The notes: generated by a model from the sequence alone, not told the origin. Positions 12,026 through 24,372 are shown, numbered from the stretch's first letter. The stretch is 64,000 nucleotides of DNA from Chlorella sorokiniana (GCA_025917655.1 CP084608.1:496001-560000), one strand, 5' to 3'. Numbers and translations: made by a program.

Positions 12026-12741
12026 CGCGGTGGAACAAGCCTCAACGCCAAAACCTCAAGGCCATATTGCAATTGTTGTCGGTGGCACGCTAGCAAGCTC
12101 CCGTCGCAGAAAAAGAACGTTGTTAACCACCACAATGACAAGGGTAAGCAGATAAGGCGTCCGCAGGGTGCGCCACTGGCCCTTTGGTTTTGAGCGGCCA
12201 GCGCAGCGCACGTCGTGAGCCGCCCTGGGCCATCGCCTCGAAGTGAGCGCTTCCTGAGGGTGATCGTTGCTGCCTCCGCTTCTGGATTGAAATGTTGCCT
12301 CGTCAGTCTGTCGATTGACGGCACTGGTGTCAGCAGGAGCCCAGTGGAGCGGGCCGTCCCAGCTGGGCTGCTTGCCGTCGCTCGCATCCCTGCAACAGGC
12401 TGCACTGCAGTCTGGCACGCGCTGCATCCCAGCAGGATGCCCCGCATTGTACAAATACAGCACCGATGAACCTTGCTGGTCGCAGCTTGCTTGCCGCGTG
12501 TAGGGTGCATGATGCTACACCATCTCGAGCACAGCGGCGGCGGACCCCTCATGCATTGGGCTCGCCCGGGCTGCTTTGATGGTTCCGTGCCATTTCCACA
12601 TCCTTACCTGCTCTACGCTTGCGGACTTCACCCAAAGCACAACTTGCTTTTGAAGTCCGCAAACCGCGACCCGGCACTCGGCACAGCGCAGCGCTCTCCA
12701 GGTCTCGAATCGCTAGCGAGTGTGCAGCCAACGACGGCGGG
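12026..12741. promoter_or_regulatory. Divergent intergenic region, Set2-like gene / amino-acid transporter
   Basis: 716 bases between two divergent start codons; both promoters should lie here. It contains a perfect 12-base inverted repeat close to the transporter start (separate entry). No TATA box is obvious. Confidence 0.5.
12619..12662. repeat. Perfect 12-base inverted repeat, 20-base spacer
   Basis: Arms TTGCGGACTTCA (12619-12630) and TGAAGTCCGCAA (12651-12662) are exact reverse complements. The element ends 79 bases before the transporter ATG at 12742, so it would form a hairpin in the 5' UTR or be a dyad site in the promoter. Confidence 0.7.
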
Positions 12742-15700
12742 ATGGCGGGGGCCTCGCCCCACGTGACCCTCGTCGAGGAGGGCGGGTGGGGCCGCCCGCC
12801 CGCCCGAAACCCCGGTCGTGCCCTCGCCTCCGCCACAGTCACCCTCACCCTCGCCATCCTCGGCTCCTCCGTGCTGCCGGTGCCCTACGCCGTGTCCCGG
12901 CTGGGTGTACTGCCTGGTCTGGGCATCATGCTGGCGGTGGGCCTCGGCAACTCGCTGGCAGGCACGCTGCTGCTGCGCAGCGCCGCCGCCCTCGACCGCC
13001 ACACGTACGAGGGCCTGGCCCACGCGGTGGGCGGCCCCTCCTGGAAGGTGGGTGCTGCAGCTTCTGCCCCCCGCCTGCACGGCTGCGTCGCTCCGAGCTC
13101 ATCTGCTTGCATCGCCCCGCTGGCCCTCGCCACGCCACTCGCCGCCGCTGGTCGCAAGCGGGTGCACCCGTGTTGTCATCTCCCTACCCCCTATCCCCTA
13201 GCACCCCCGCCCCCGGGCTGTTCCCTCGCTTGCCTCCCGAGTGCAGCTGACCACCGAGGTGTGCCTGGTGCTGCTGCTGTGGGGCAACCTCACAGGCGAC
13301 TTCTGCCTGCTGGCCGACACCGGGTCCATCGCCGCCGCCGCGCTCTACCCGGGGCGCCCCCGCCTGGCTCGTCGCCGGCGACGGCCGCATCATCATGGCC
13401 GCCCTCGCCCTGCTGGTTGTCTTCCCGTTGAGCTGCTTGCGGCGCATGCGGGAGGTGCGTTGGGGTGTTTTTTTGTGTGCGCTGGGAATGGGGGAGGGGG
13501 AGGGGGCAAGAGGAGTGCCCCCTCGCCTGCTATGGGGTGTGTTGTTTCGTGGGAGGGAAAGGGGGGTGTTTGAAGCGGCGAGTGCTGGGGACATGAGGGG
13601 CAGGGGCTCTCCTTTGAGCGAGCACCCACCCTCGCCGCTCGGTTGAGCCGAGCGCCAGGCGGCCCTCGCCCCTCGCACTCACCAGCGCAGCCACGGCCGC
13701 CGTCTTCCTCGCTGCTGCTGTGTCCAGCGCGCACCAGCAGTGCCCTGCCGCCAGCCGTGCCTGCCGACAGCCCCGCGTGCATGGCTGCCCGCTGCGTGCG
13801 AAGGCTGCCGGCGCCTCGTCGCCGAAGCGCCGCTGCTTTGCCGGCCTCACCCTCGCCTGCCACTGCGTGTGGCGCAGCTTGAGATGATCGGCACCGCGGG
13901 CTTTGCGTTTGTGGCGCTGCTGGCCGCAATCTTCACCGGCAGCGCGCGGCGGCGGGCTTCCCCGCGCTGCGCTCTGGCGAGCTGCCGCTGCTGCGGCCCG
14001 CGGTGGCGGGCAGCCTTCCTGAAGCCGTGGGCGTTCTGTCCTTTGCGTGAGTTGCGTGGGGCGTGGCCCCCAGCTTTCTTCACCTTTCCTCTGTGCTTTA
14101 CCTTGAGCAGCGGGGGCAGGCTGTGCAGGGGCTCCATCCCAGGGCGTTGGCTGGCAGCCAGCGCGGACTGGCGCAGCGCGCCGGCCTCGGCAGTAGCAGC
14201 CGCGCAGGCGGCGCATCGTGGCCAGCCTGCTGCTCCCTGGCTGCTGCTGTGGGCGACATGCATGCTGGGTTCTGTGCTACCCCGCTGTGTGCAGCCCAGC
14301 ACGACCCGCACCCACCCACTCACACATCAACACATCAACCCGCCCTCCCATCCCCCATGCAGCTTCTACCTGGCCCCCATGCTGCTGCCGCTGCTGCGCG
14401 AGATGCCCGCTGGGCAGCTAGGCGTTGACCTCACGTGCCGCGCCCAGCAAATTGTCACAGCGGGTGCGGCTGCTGGTGTCACCGCCGCCGCCGCCGCCGC
14501 TGCACCGCCGCCGGGCGCCCTGCTTTGCCTGGCGCGCACCACACGCATGCCATGCTCGAGTTCTGCTCCACCTGCACACGGCACACGCACGGATTTTGCT
14601 CGACCCCTCTTGTCCTGGTCCTCACCACCCCACTCCCTCCACCCAATTAGGCCCGCCCCTCTCCATTCCCACTTGCGCTTCCTCCGTTGCTTTCCCACCC
14701 CACTTTTCTCCTTCACTCCCCACTTTTCTTTTTCTCTCTCAACCCCCTCACTTCCCTGGCCCCCCTCCAACCCCACCCACCCACCCAGGCATCGCCTTTG
14801 CCGTGTACGCCGTGGCCGGCTTCTTCGCCGCCGCGCGCACGGCCTGGCCACCCAGGGCGACGTGCTGGTGAACGCGTGGCTGCCGGGCGATGGGACGGCG
14901 CGCTGGATGCCGCCGTGGTGGTCTACCTCTCGGTGTGCATGGCGCCCATCGCGGTCACGCTGCGCTGCCAGCTGGAGAAGTGAGGCGCCGTGTGTGTGTG
15001 TGGTGGTGGGGGGGGGGGCGCGTGCCTGTTTTGTGGGTGTGTGGGTGGGCTAGGGCGCGGGCGAAGGGCGGCGGGCCCATCCCAGGCACTTCGGCTGCCA
15101 CGAGCCCCCGACCCCACATGCCCTGACCGCCTTGCCTGCTGCCCCCTGTGCCCCCTCATCTCCCCCTGTGCAGCCTGGTGACGGAAGAGGGGCGGGCGCT
15201 GCGCCGGGGCAGCCAGGTGGCGCTGACGGGCGCCACGCTGGCCAGCTCCCTTGCCCTCGCCCTCGCCTTCCCCACCCGGGCAGAGAAGATGTTTGCAGTG
15301 ACGGGAGCCACCGCTGCCTGCGCGGTGTGCTACGTGCTGCCCGTGGCGATACACCTCCGCCTGTACCTGCGCGGCACCGGCTGGTGGCCCGGCATCGGCG
15401 GCGGCGGCCGCAAGGGCCGGTTCCGCCGCCGCGGCCGCCACGCGCGCCACGGCAGCTTCTCGTTCGACCTTTGACGGGGGTGGCGGCGGCGAGGACGCAG
15501 GGCAGCGCGGCCTGCTGGGCGCGGACCACGGTGGGAGCGCAGCGGCGATGCGGCAGCCCCTGCTGCAGCGGCCGTCGGCGGCGCTGGCGGCGGCGTACGC
15601 TGCGCAGCTGCAGGACCACAGCATGGCGCAGCAGGCGCAGCGGGCACAGCAGCACGAACAGCCGCAGCTGTGGTGGCGGGGGCCGCCGAGTGGGGCGACG

Positions 15701-16300
15701 AGGAGGAGGCTGCGGCGGCGGGGGCATGGGCGGCCACCGATGGACCGACCTGTCGCTCAGCGGCTGGCTGCGGGGCCAGTCGTACGACAGCATGGGCCCC
15801 GGCACTGTAGATTCCCTGCCAGCTACCACCCCAGCTTCTCCCACAGCAGCCAGCTTGCGGCACGGCCGCGGCGGCGGGCGCGGCAGCCTGGACAGCCTCA
15901 GCGCAGCGGGCTGGGAGGACGAAGCGGCGGCGGCAGCGGCGGGCGGCAGCGGCTCTGGCGGCGCGACGCCCGCGGCGGCGCGCAGCCCCTCACTGGCCGG
16001 CCCGCCGCCCGCTGCGGCCGCAGCTGTGCCGCCAGCAGCAAGTGCCGCAGCGACGGGGCCGGGGCGCCGTCGCTGCTGCCCCCAGTGCCGGAGGCGGCAT
16101 CGGTGGCCAGCGGCAGCGTCACACCAGGCAGGACGCCCGACGGCGCACGTGGCGCCTATCCGTGCTTGGCCGATGCGGGGCGGGGCTGGAGCGCGGCGGG
16201 GCCGCTGCTGCGCCACCTGGTGCTGCCGCTGCTGCTGCTGCTGCTGGGGGTTGCTTCCAGCCTCAGCGCCCTCTGCCTGGCCGTGGCCGCCCTGGTCTAG
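12742..16300 (+). CDS. Amino-acid transporter, AAAP/SLC38-like
   Basis: Multi-pass membrane carrier of the AAAP (amino acid/auxin permease, SLC38-like) family. Exon 1 (12742-13047) has a cytosolic head then ATVTLTLAILGSSVLPVPYA with the family's Gly-x-x-x-x-Pro pattern in TM1. Exon 2 (13247-13454) reads VCLVLLLWGNLTGDFCLLAD and ALALLVVFPLSCLRRMRE; exon 3 (13878-14046) LEMIGTAGFAFVALLAAIF; exon 4 (14363-14463) FYLAPMLLPLLREM; exon 5 starts 14789 (GIAFAVYAVAGFF, then VVVYLSVCMAPIAVTL); exon 6 starts 15174 (TLASSLALALAFPTR, ATAACAVCYVLPVAIHLRLY). A long Ser/Gly/Ala-rich hydrophilic stretch follows, and a last hydrophobic helix (LVLPLLLLLLGVASSLSALC) ends at 16300. Frame jumps near 13352, 13945, 14835, 14895 and after 15470 suggest base-call errors. 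If the jump near 15470 is real, the protein ends at 15474. Substrate and membrane are unknown. Confidence 0.72.
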
Positions 16301-17098
16301 CTAGCTGAGGCCGCCAGAGCAGACCCGGACAGCAGCCCGGGCCCTCCGAGCCCCGACGCCCGCCTGCCATGCAAGCGAGGCAGCCCGGTGTAACACCATC
16401 CCAAGGACCTCGTACCAGGCTCAGGCCTGTCAGCTGGCTCGCCAGGCTCAGACGGATCAGGGAAGGATTACACGAGGGATCACATGCAATTCGGGCTGAA
16501 AAGGGGCTGCAGCCAGTGAGGCGTGTAGGGTATTTGCCATGCATGTATTTGGCATGCGCCCAAAGGATCGCTCGAGGCAGTGGCGGGAGCGCCGCTGCCT
16601 CCAAGGATCGGGGGTGTTATATCAGGAGGTGCAGACCCGTTGGTTGTGTACGGGTGGATTCTTTCGCGAACGTCATGGTGCATGAAATGCACAAGGGAAA
16701 GAGGGCTGCAGGTTGGGGGAAGGGTAGGTGAAGGAGGGTGCGGAGCGAGATGTGGGAGCAGGTACATGAGGGAAGCAGGGTGGGAGGAGGAGGGTTGTGG
16801 GAGCAAGAGGGCACAAGTTGCGCTAGGCACGTCCCCAGAGGGGCCATCCAGCAGGGGCGCCGCTTGCTGCAGCCAGCCAATGCGCTGCAGCAAGCCCTTG
16901 GCATGCATGCGGGATGCTGGGCGCCCCCAAAACGGGGAGTCAGTCCAGGGGTGGAATGGGCCGCGAACGGCGGCAGGAACAGTGTCAGCAAAAGAGCAGG
17001 GGGAGATGGATACAGGGAGCATTAAATGGGGGCAAAAAGGGAGGAAAGAAGGAAGAGGGGCCTCGCAGGGGCGACGGGGGATGCGCCAGCTCACTGGC
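16301..17098. other. Convergent intergenic region, transporter / receptor-like kinase
   Basis: 3' ends of both neighbours meet here. A plus-strand TGTAA lies near the transporter stop (own entry). 16680-17050 is purine-rich on the plus strand. No gene recognised. Confidence 0.5.
16389..16393 (+). promoter_or_regulatory. TGTAA poly(A) signal of the transporter
   Basis: TGTAA, the usual chlorophyte poly(A) signal, 89 bases past the stop at 16300. Its placement supports 16300 rather than 15474 as the true gene end. Confidence 0.5.
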
Positions 17099-20000
17099 TC
17101 AGCCGCCAGCCGACGGCGGCGCCATTCGCTCCAGGCGCTGCAGCAGCTGCTGCGCTGTGGGGCGCTTGGTCGGGTCCAGCTGCGCGCACTCGGCCAGCAG
17201 GTCGGCGGCTGCCTGGGGGCACTCCTGGGGGACGAGCGGCTGGCGCATGTGGCCCCTCACGGGCCTCTCCCGGTGATGATCTCCCAGAGCAGCACGCCGT
17301 AGCTGCGTGTGTGTGTGTGGGGGGGCAGGTAATGGAGGTCAGGGGAAGAAAAAAAGTTTGTATGGGTGTGGTACTGGTGGCGAGTGTTGATAGGTAGGGA
17401 GGGTGACTGCTTCTTCATAGGTAACACTTTGATAAACTGGCCCTACACGCTTGCATTTTAACTCTGTAGACTGCCTCTGTAGACGGCAAGCCCATCACTG
17501 CTGCAGGCAGCACATTGGGGGTCCTGCTGCAGCAACCCCCACCCCCACCCCCACCCCACCCCCCACACCTGTACACATCGATGGCCAGCGTGCACTGGCT
17601 GCCGCCCATCAACACCTCCGGGGCCACCCTGCAAGGGGGAGGGGCAGGGCAGTGCCCCGTCACCTTCCAGCAAGCGCACTTGCCTCGCCCGTCTCGCCCC
17701 CTCCACGGCGGTCCTTGTCATCCCGCTCCCCGCCATCACACTGCGTGCTTGCCCCCGGCAGGCGAGCGCTCACCAGGCAAAGGTGCCCACCAGGGGCACA
17801 TCCGACAAGAAGGTGCGGGTCTGCAGGCGGGAGAGCGCGACGTCGGCCAGCTTGGCGGCGCCGCCCGGCCCCCGCGACGTCAGCAGCGTGTTGCCGCTCT
17901 TCACGTCCATGTGCACAATGGACTGCAGGGGGGCACAGGCAACGGGTCAAGTCAAGTGTGTCAGGGCATGCGTATGTGTAAAGGGGAGGGCAAAGCAAGC
18001 ACGATGGGTTGCAGGCGAGGCGGGGCCCAAGTTGGGCGGCACCGCGCCCCAGCCCCGCCTCGGCAGGCAGGCCCCATCAAACTTCGCTCCCGCCAGCTGC
18101 ACTGGATTGGAGCGCGCAGGGGGCCCCTTTCAAGCGCATGGGCAGCCCTCTCGCCTTGGAGTGCAGGAAGTTGAGGGCCTTGGCCACGTCGTAGGCGCAG
18201 CGCCAGCCGCGGCCGTACCACCCGTACAGCCGCTCCTGGCTGCCCGGCGCCCGCAGCTGCAGCGCGCGTGACAGGTCGCGGCCTGCCGGGCGGTTGCGTG
18301 GCGAGAGTGAGGGGGGTTGAGGCATCGCAGAACAGAGAGTGGGTCGCTTCCGCTCGGCTCGCTGCGCGGTTGCACCGAGCCCCTGCCTCGGCTGATGGAC
18401 GACGCTTGACGCGCTCCTCGCCACTCCATTCCTTCCGCAAGCACAAGATGTGGCTGAACTATCGCAGATTGCCTACTGTGCCCTCCACCCGGCCACTATC
18501 TTCTTACCCCCGCTCCCCTCCCCCTCCCCCTGTGCCCCCCTTCATGCACCCGCATCCCCCCCCGCCACACACACACACACACCCGCACACACGTTCCCAG
18601 AGACCCACCCACCCACCTTCCATCAGCTCCATCACCAGCACGCCCCGGCCCCGCACCAGGCTGACCCCGAAGAAGCCGACCACGGCGGGGTGGCGCAGCT
18701 CGGCCAGCGCCGCCGCCTCCCGCACAAACTGGGCCGCGCTGGAGCCGCCCAGGTCCACCACCTTGGCCGCCACAGGCTCGCCGCGGAAGGCAGCCCGGAA
18801 CACGCGGCCGCTGCGGTGGGTTGGCGTGGAAGAGGGGGGTGAATGAGCGGGGATGTGGCGGTGACGGTGGCGGTGGTGGGTGGGCGGGTGCGAGGGAGGG
18901 GGAAGGACGCGAGTGCGAGTGATTGGGTGCGTGCCTTGGTGGAAAGAAGGAGCAGGGGGGGGGGGGGCGAGCACACAGGAGCTGCCTGACAGGCCGTGTG
19001 TTGCAACCCAGATGCCGGGCCAGCGCGCAGAGACCCGCTGGCGCCCCCACCCCCCGACGTGCCCAGGCCTGGCCTGCGCCCAGGTATCAACCACTGGAGC
19101 ACCCTCGGGCGGCCGGGCTCGCCCACCTGGCGCCATGCCCCAGCTCCAGCAGGCGGCCGTCCTGGCCGCGCATGAAAGAAATCGCCGCCGAGTCGATGAC
19201 CCACTCCCGCAGCGAGGGCGGCAGGTCGTCCAGCTCGTAGCCGGCGTCGGTGCCTGCGTCGCCGCCGCCGCCGACGACCGCCGCCGACGAGCAGTCGCCC
19301 GGCAGCCCCGCCGCCCAGCGGCCAAAGGATGAGCCCGAGGACGAGATGGAGATGCCGCCGCCTGAAGAGAGCGCCTCCAGCTGGCGGGCCACCTCGCACA
19401 GCGGGACGGGCGTGGCGGCGCCGAGCGGCGGCGGCGGCGGCGGCGCCGCGCCCGCCGCCGTCGGCGACGTGGCCAGGCTGGCGGGCGGGTGCTTGCTCCA
19501 GGGAATCTTGGTGCTGGGCAGGGGGAGCTGACGGTGACGGAGCGCAGAACGACGAGGCGCGAGGCGGAGGCGGCAGGGGTGATGGCAGCCGGGCTGGTGC
19601 TGGCGCTGCCTGCCGCCGCCACGCTGCTGCCGTCGCCGCCGCTGCTCCCTTGTCCAGCCCCGGGCCCTTGGCCTGCTCCGCCCCATCCATCAGATCCGCC
19701 TCGTCGCTGGGAGCAGGCTTCCGCGCTGTCCCGCCACCGCGCGCGCGCGCTGGCGGCGGCGACGACGCGCCAGCAGCAGCGCCGCGGCCGCGGCTGCCGC
19801 CGTCGCAGCCACTGCGCCCACAGCGATGCCGGCAATGGCGCCGGCTGAAAGCGAGGAGGAGGAGGAGGAGGAGGAGGACGACGAGGTGGCTGAGGGAGCG
19901 TCCTGGCCGCCCTCCCGCTGGTAAAACACCGCGGCAGGCACAAAAGTGAGCGACTCAGCAGAGGCTTCCCCTTGCTTGAGCGCCGCAAGCGGGCCCGGAA

Positions 20001-23000
20001 CGTTGTAGATGCCCGCTGCACCCGGGGGAGGGGCCGGAACAGGCAGCGCGAGACGGGTGAGGGCAAGGGTGCCTGCTGTGCGCGAGCTGCAGCGGCGCCC
20101 GAGCGGCGGCCTTGCCCTGCGCGCTGAGCGTGGAACAGGCCCCAGCCCCTGCCTCCTAAGCTTCCAAGCTTGCCTGGCCGCGCAGTGAAGCCGGTGCACT
20201 GGGGATGCTGCTCGCAGGGCTGGGCCAGGTCGTCCTTGGGCATGGGCACAATGCACTCCTCGATTTCAGGCCTGCAGCGGCGGTCGGGCCCCCGCGGCTT
20301 CAGGGCTCGCGGCGGCGGCCTGCACTGGGCGGCCCGGGCACCAACACCACGCGCGCCTGCTGCCCCACCCAGCCGGTGGGCCCTCACGCCCAGCCCCAGC
20401 CCCGCCCTAGGCGGCAGCGAGGCCTGGGCGGCGCTTGGCCGCACCAAGGCGCCGACTCACTTGAGCGACTCGCTGCAGGGGAAGCCCCCTGGGCGAACAT
20501 GGCAAGGCCGAGGTAGCGGCGGTACCCGGGGATGGGCGGGCCCGTGGCGATGAGCGGCGATCCGCCGGTGAAGGGCACCGAGGGGCCCTTTGCAAGCACC
20601 CGGGGGGCCACCCCACCGCAAAGTCCACTTTGTTCTGGTGCCGCAGCGAGCCTGCGAGCAGAAAGGTGTGTGCCGGGAGCAGAGCTGGGTGGCCAGGCGC
20701 AGCGAGGACGGGGATGCGAGGACGGCGGCTGCATGCTTTGCATTGCAACAAGAGGGCGGCGGCCGCCGACAGCCCCCTTCTAATTGTTAGGCAACGGTCG
20801 CAGCGTCACGCACATTGGCTGGCCCGCAGCGAGATGAGCTGCCCGTCCACTGTGGTGTACCTGCAATGCCAATGGCGGAAAGACAGGTTTCGTTACTGTA
20901 CTTTCGTCTTTTCCCCTGTCCCCTTGCAGTTTGTTGGTCAGTGGAGTGAGGGGAGGGGAGCAGCAGGGGCGGCCGGGGAGCCGGGGCACGGCATGCCAGA
21001 TTGGCACACACGCGGGAAGTACACGAAGCAGGTGCTCCGCAGCGTCTGCGTGGGCCAACCAAGGGAGCGGCAGGCGCATTGCGGGGGTGCTGCATCCCTC
21101 CCGGCGCTGCGGCTGCTCACCTGCAGCCGCCAGGCTGGGCACAGTAGTGCCAAGCGTTACAGGTGTTGTCATCTGCGCTGCGTGTTGCCAGGCGGCACTC
21201 GCGGCAGCAGTCCTCGGCGGATGGAACGCCGTCCAACACTTGAAGCTCAGTACCATCCTGCGGGAGGGGGCATGCGGGGCAAAGCAACGGTTCTGAACGT
21301 GTTGGGGCGTGGGGGTGTGGGGGTGATGGTATGTGTGCCGGGGGAGGGGGCCATTGCCTGCGCACAAGACGCCCTGCTCAGGTTGCCGTCTGCCGAAGGG
21401 AAACGACCCTGGCAACACAGGCGAGCACCCCCCACCCCCACCCTCCCCGCTTCTTCCTGCCCCGCCACTTCCGCTTCCTTGTTTGAACAGCCCCTTCCTC
21501 ATGCATATGCCTGAACTACACACCCATGCCCCTCTCCCAATAAAAGCCAACAACAATACAAAAGCCAACAACAGAAACAGAACCCCCAACTAGGCAGCCG
21601 CCCTCCCCCCCCCCCCACACACACACCATGGCCACTCCCTCCGCCACGATGCAGCCCAGCCAGGTGCTGCTGTTGGCCAGCGCCTCGGTGGGCTGCTCAA
21701 ACACGCCCGCCGCCGCCAGCTCGTCATCGGTGGGGGCCCCCACCACTTGAGCTTCACCGGGATGCAGGTAGAGCGTCTGGGGGGGGGGGGGGGGGGGGGT
21801 GCTTGTGAATGAGCTATTGGTCAGGGGAGTGGGCAGGCGGGTGAAAGGGGGGGATTTGGTGAGCGGGAAGGTGCCTCAAGGCTGGGTGGGGGAGGGAGGG
21901 GATTGGCAGGTGCCAGAGGGCGGGGCTGGGGGTTCCGATGCCGTTGGAACACAGCTGCCGTGCAGCACACGGTGGTGTGGCAGGTGGTGGACGCCCTGCG
22001 GGGGTCTCTGGCAGCATGCCTGGCTGGCTGTACGCTGCGTGTGCAAAGCAGTTCACGGAGCCGGGCGCCCCCGGGTTGGCGCCGCCCCTGCCTGCCCCTA
22101 TGGACCGCCCAGCTGCACCGCCACGCGGCTGAACCGCTCACAGCAGCTGGCTGTGCTGCCGCCTGTACGGCTCGCAGCGGCTGGCTGTCCTGCCGCCTGT
22201 ACCGCTCACCAGCAGCTGGCTCGAGTCTTTCACCAGCGTGTAGGTGGAGGGGGAGGCAAAGTCGTTGTTCTCGGCCAGCGGCCGCGCCTGGAGGATGGAC
22301 ACCGGGCCGGAGCAGCCGTCGGTGCCTGCAGGCGGCAGGTTGCGAGCAGCGGGGGCGATTGAACACTGAGCAGGGGAGGCGGCCCCACGGCAGGAGAGTG
22401 GCTGACCATGGCAGCGATCGCTGGCCCCTGAAGCTGGTGCTGACAGTGCTGTGAGGCACCCCGCGTGCAGCAGAAACCTTGTGCATGCCCGCCCCAGCCC
22501 ATCCCGCCCTCCGCCCGCATCCCCTCCACACGATCGCATACAGGCACGCAGTCTTGCTTTAAACGATCGCTGCAATGAATGCGCACCGTTCTCGTAGATG
22601 ACCACCGAGAGGCAGTCGGGCTTGGAGGTGCAGAGGCGGGCGGCGTCGATGGAGCGCGCCACGCGCAGCGGCCGGGGATCAGCGACGCGTCGCAAGTGAG
22701 GTCCCCTCCCAGCCCGCCGGCCACGATACCGCGGCCGGGCTCTGTGGTGAAACCGGGGACGTCCAGGTCCTCTGGCAAGCGCAGCGGGAAGCCTGCGGGA
22801 GCGGCAAGCAACGGAAGGGTTGAAGGGCGGCCGCGGCGGGTTGGCGGCGCCGGTGGTGAGGCACCCGTCGGGGTTCTGGCGTGCTGCCACGGCTGTACGA
22901 ATCGCCAGGCGTCTAAAGCCGGCGTCGCCCCACGTGTTCACTCCTGTGCGCACCCGCAGTGGCGTTCGGGTCCGATTTGGCAACACGGGCGCCAGCGCGC

Positions 23001-23493
23001 AGTCGCCGCCCAGCAGGACGCACTGCGGCTTCTCCTGCTGCTGCCGCTGCTCCACCTGCGGTCAGGGGGTGGCAGGGGGCAGTATTGCCAGCCAGGCGAG
23101 ATGGTATCTGCATGCTGGTGCTCTGGCCAGGTGCTGCAGCTCAGCGCGGGACACTGTGGACTGTAAAGGCGGGCGTCACCACCGGCAGGCTGGCCCCAAC
23201 ACCGCTTGCAGCCCGCCCCGGCAGCGTGCCTGCTCAACACGCCTCCAGTTGAACCATTGGCAGGACGAGTTGCTGCGGCAAGCCGCAGCGCAGGCGTCCA
23301 CGGAGACGGCCGCTGTGACGGCTAAGGGCTGGCCCGTGAACTCCAAGCCCGTCGCAGCCACCGTGCTGCCTCCATCCGGTGATTTTATCACCAGCCAGCT
23401 GTCGAGAGTAGGTGCGGCAGGGGAGTCCTGTGAGCAGGTTGCGGAGGTCAGCAACAGCAGTGCGATGGCCAAGAGGAAGGAATGCCTTTTCAT
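17099..23493 (-). CDS. Receptor-like protein kinase with cysteine-rich (PAN/apple-like) ectodomain
   Basis: Predicted single-pass membrane kinase. The start at 23493 opens a clear signal peptide (MKRHSFLLAIALLLLTSATC). The ectodomain exons (to about 20000) carry repeated Cys motifs such as DACAAACRSNSSCQWFNW, AARLCTSKPDCLSVVIYENG and AEDCCRECRLATRS...CNAWHYC, resembling PAN/apple modules; DDLAQPCEQHPQCTGF is the last. A Ser-rich stalk precedes the TM helix AGAIAGIAVGAVAATAAAAA (about 19850-19790) and a basic RRRRRQR stop-transfer. The juxtamembrane region is low-complexity. The TKL-type kinase domain shows RVFRAAFRGEPVAAKVVD (catalytic Lys), VMELMEGG, YDVAKALNFLHS, HMDVKSGNTLL, LADVALSR, APEVLMGGSQCTLAIDVY, SYGVLLWEIITG and a C-lobe ending at 17099. 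HMD replaces HRD (a non-RD kinase) and DVA replaces DFG. A frame jump lies at about 17271. Ligand unknown. About 15 exons; internal junctions were not all resolved. Confidence 0.72.
19853..19877. repeat. GGA/TCC trinucleotide run
   Basis: About eight GGA units on the plus strand, read on the minus strand as a poly-serine stalk just outside the TM helix of the receptor-like kinase. Confidence 0.85.
21779..21799. repeat. Run of 21 G
   Basis: Homopolymer inside an intron of the receptor-like kinase (poly-C in the sense strand, compatible with a pyrimidine tract). Length is likely imprecise in the assembly. Confidence 0.8.
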
Positions 23494-24372
23494 CGTGCCA
23501 TGATGTGCGCAAAGATATCTTGCAAGGCTCAGGCCGCAAGCTGGGCGGGAAGTCACTTTAGGTCTTGCCAACTCAGCGGGAGTGTGAGGGCGCAGAAAGA
23601 AACGACAGCTGCTTCGTTGTCTCGAACGACAGACACGTGCGTCCAATGCGAGACCCATGGCGGATGGCGGGCCTCCTGATCACGGTGCCAGCAGCCCACC
23701 AGCGCTGTGCGGGGTGCGCCGTGCTGAAGGTCGGTTGTGGTGATGTGCAAAGTGCAAGGTTGTGCAGCTTTTAACTTCATCCTATAGGATGATGGTATTG
23801 GCGGAAGGGCATGAGGCAGCGCGGCGACAGCTATTAATGTGTTGCCGTGACATTCGAGGGCTCGCCGGTGTCCCGCTGTTGCCGTGGCGGTGCCCAAAGC
23901 TGGAGCACGCCACCCTGTCACGCCCAACCAAAGGCAGACAAGTCAGTCTATTATATGCATTGACAGCGTTTCACACTCATGTCGTCGCGCAGATGCATTG
24001 CTGGCATTGGTTGCAAGCATGCCACGCTGGGATGGTCGCTGACATGGTGCCTGCTTGCACCGCCAAAGAGAGGTGATGACCACATTGACAGCTTGCAGGT
24101 TCAGCGTAAAGAAAGCGTAAGCGAATCAGAAACGTACGTTGAAAACCAGTGCGAACAGATCCAAGGGAACAATCGCAGAAAAACAGTGTGAGCCCGTCGG
24201 ATTGGGCAGGCAAAGCACGTGGGCAGCACAAGAACGTATGCACAAGCAGCTGGCGGCAACAAACTCGATGCAGCCATGCCAAGGACATGTTGAGTGTGAA
24301 GCAAAAACATGCAAGGAAGGCAGAGAATAGTGCTGCACTTCCTGTATGCTCAGGCTGCTGGTAGGCGTCCAC
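23494..24372. other. Intergenic: promoter side of the receptor-like kinase
   Basis: Lower GC than the surroundings. A 131-codon minus-strand frame (24372-23977) is hydrophobic and Cys-rich but matches nothing I know, so it is not called. No RNA gene or repeat recognised. Confidence 0.4.

Noticed and set aside
10540-12093. 517-codon plus-strand open frame
   Set aside because: Antisense to the AWS/SET exons, which show clear family motifs on the minus strand.
17515-18560. CA/CCCAC-rich tracts as possible telomeric or satellite sequence
   Set aside because: They are short pyrimidine tracts inside receptor-kinase introns, not tandem telomere units.
23977-24372. 131-codon hydrophobic minus-strand frame
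   Set aside because: Looks membrane-like but has no recognisable motif, and lower GC makes chance hydrophobic frames likely.
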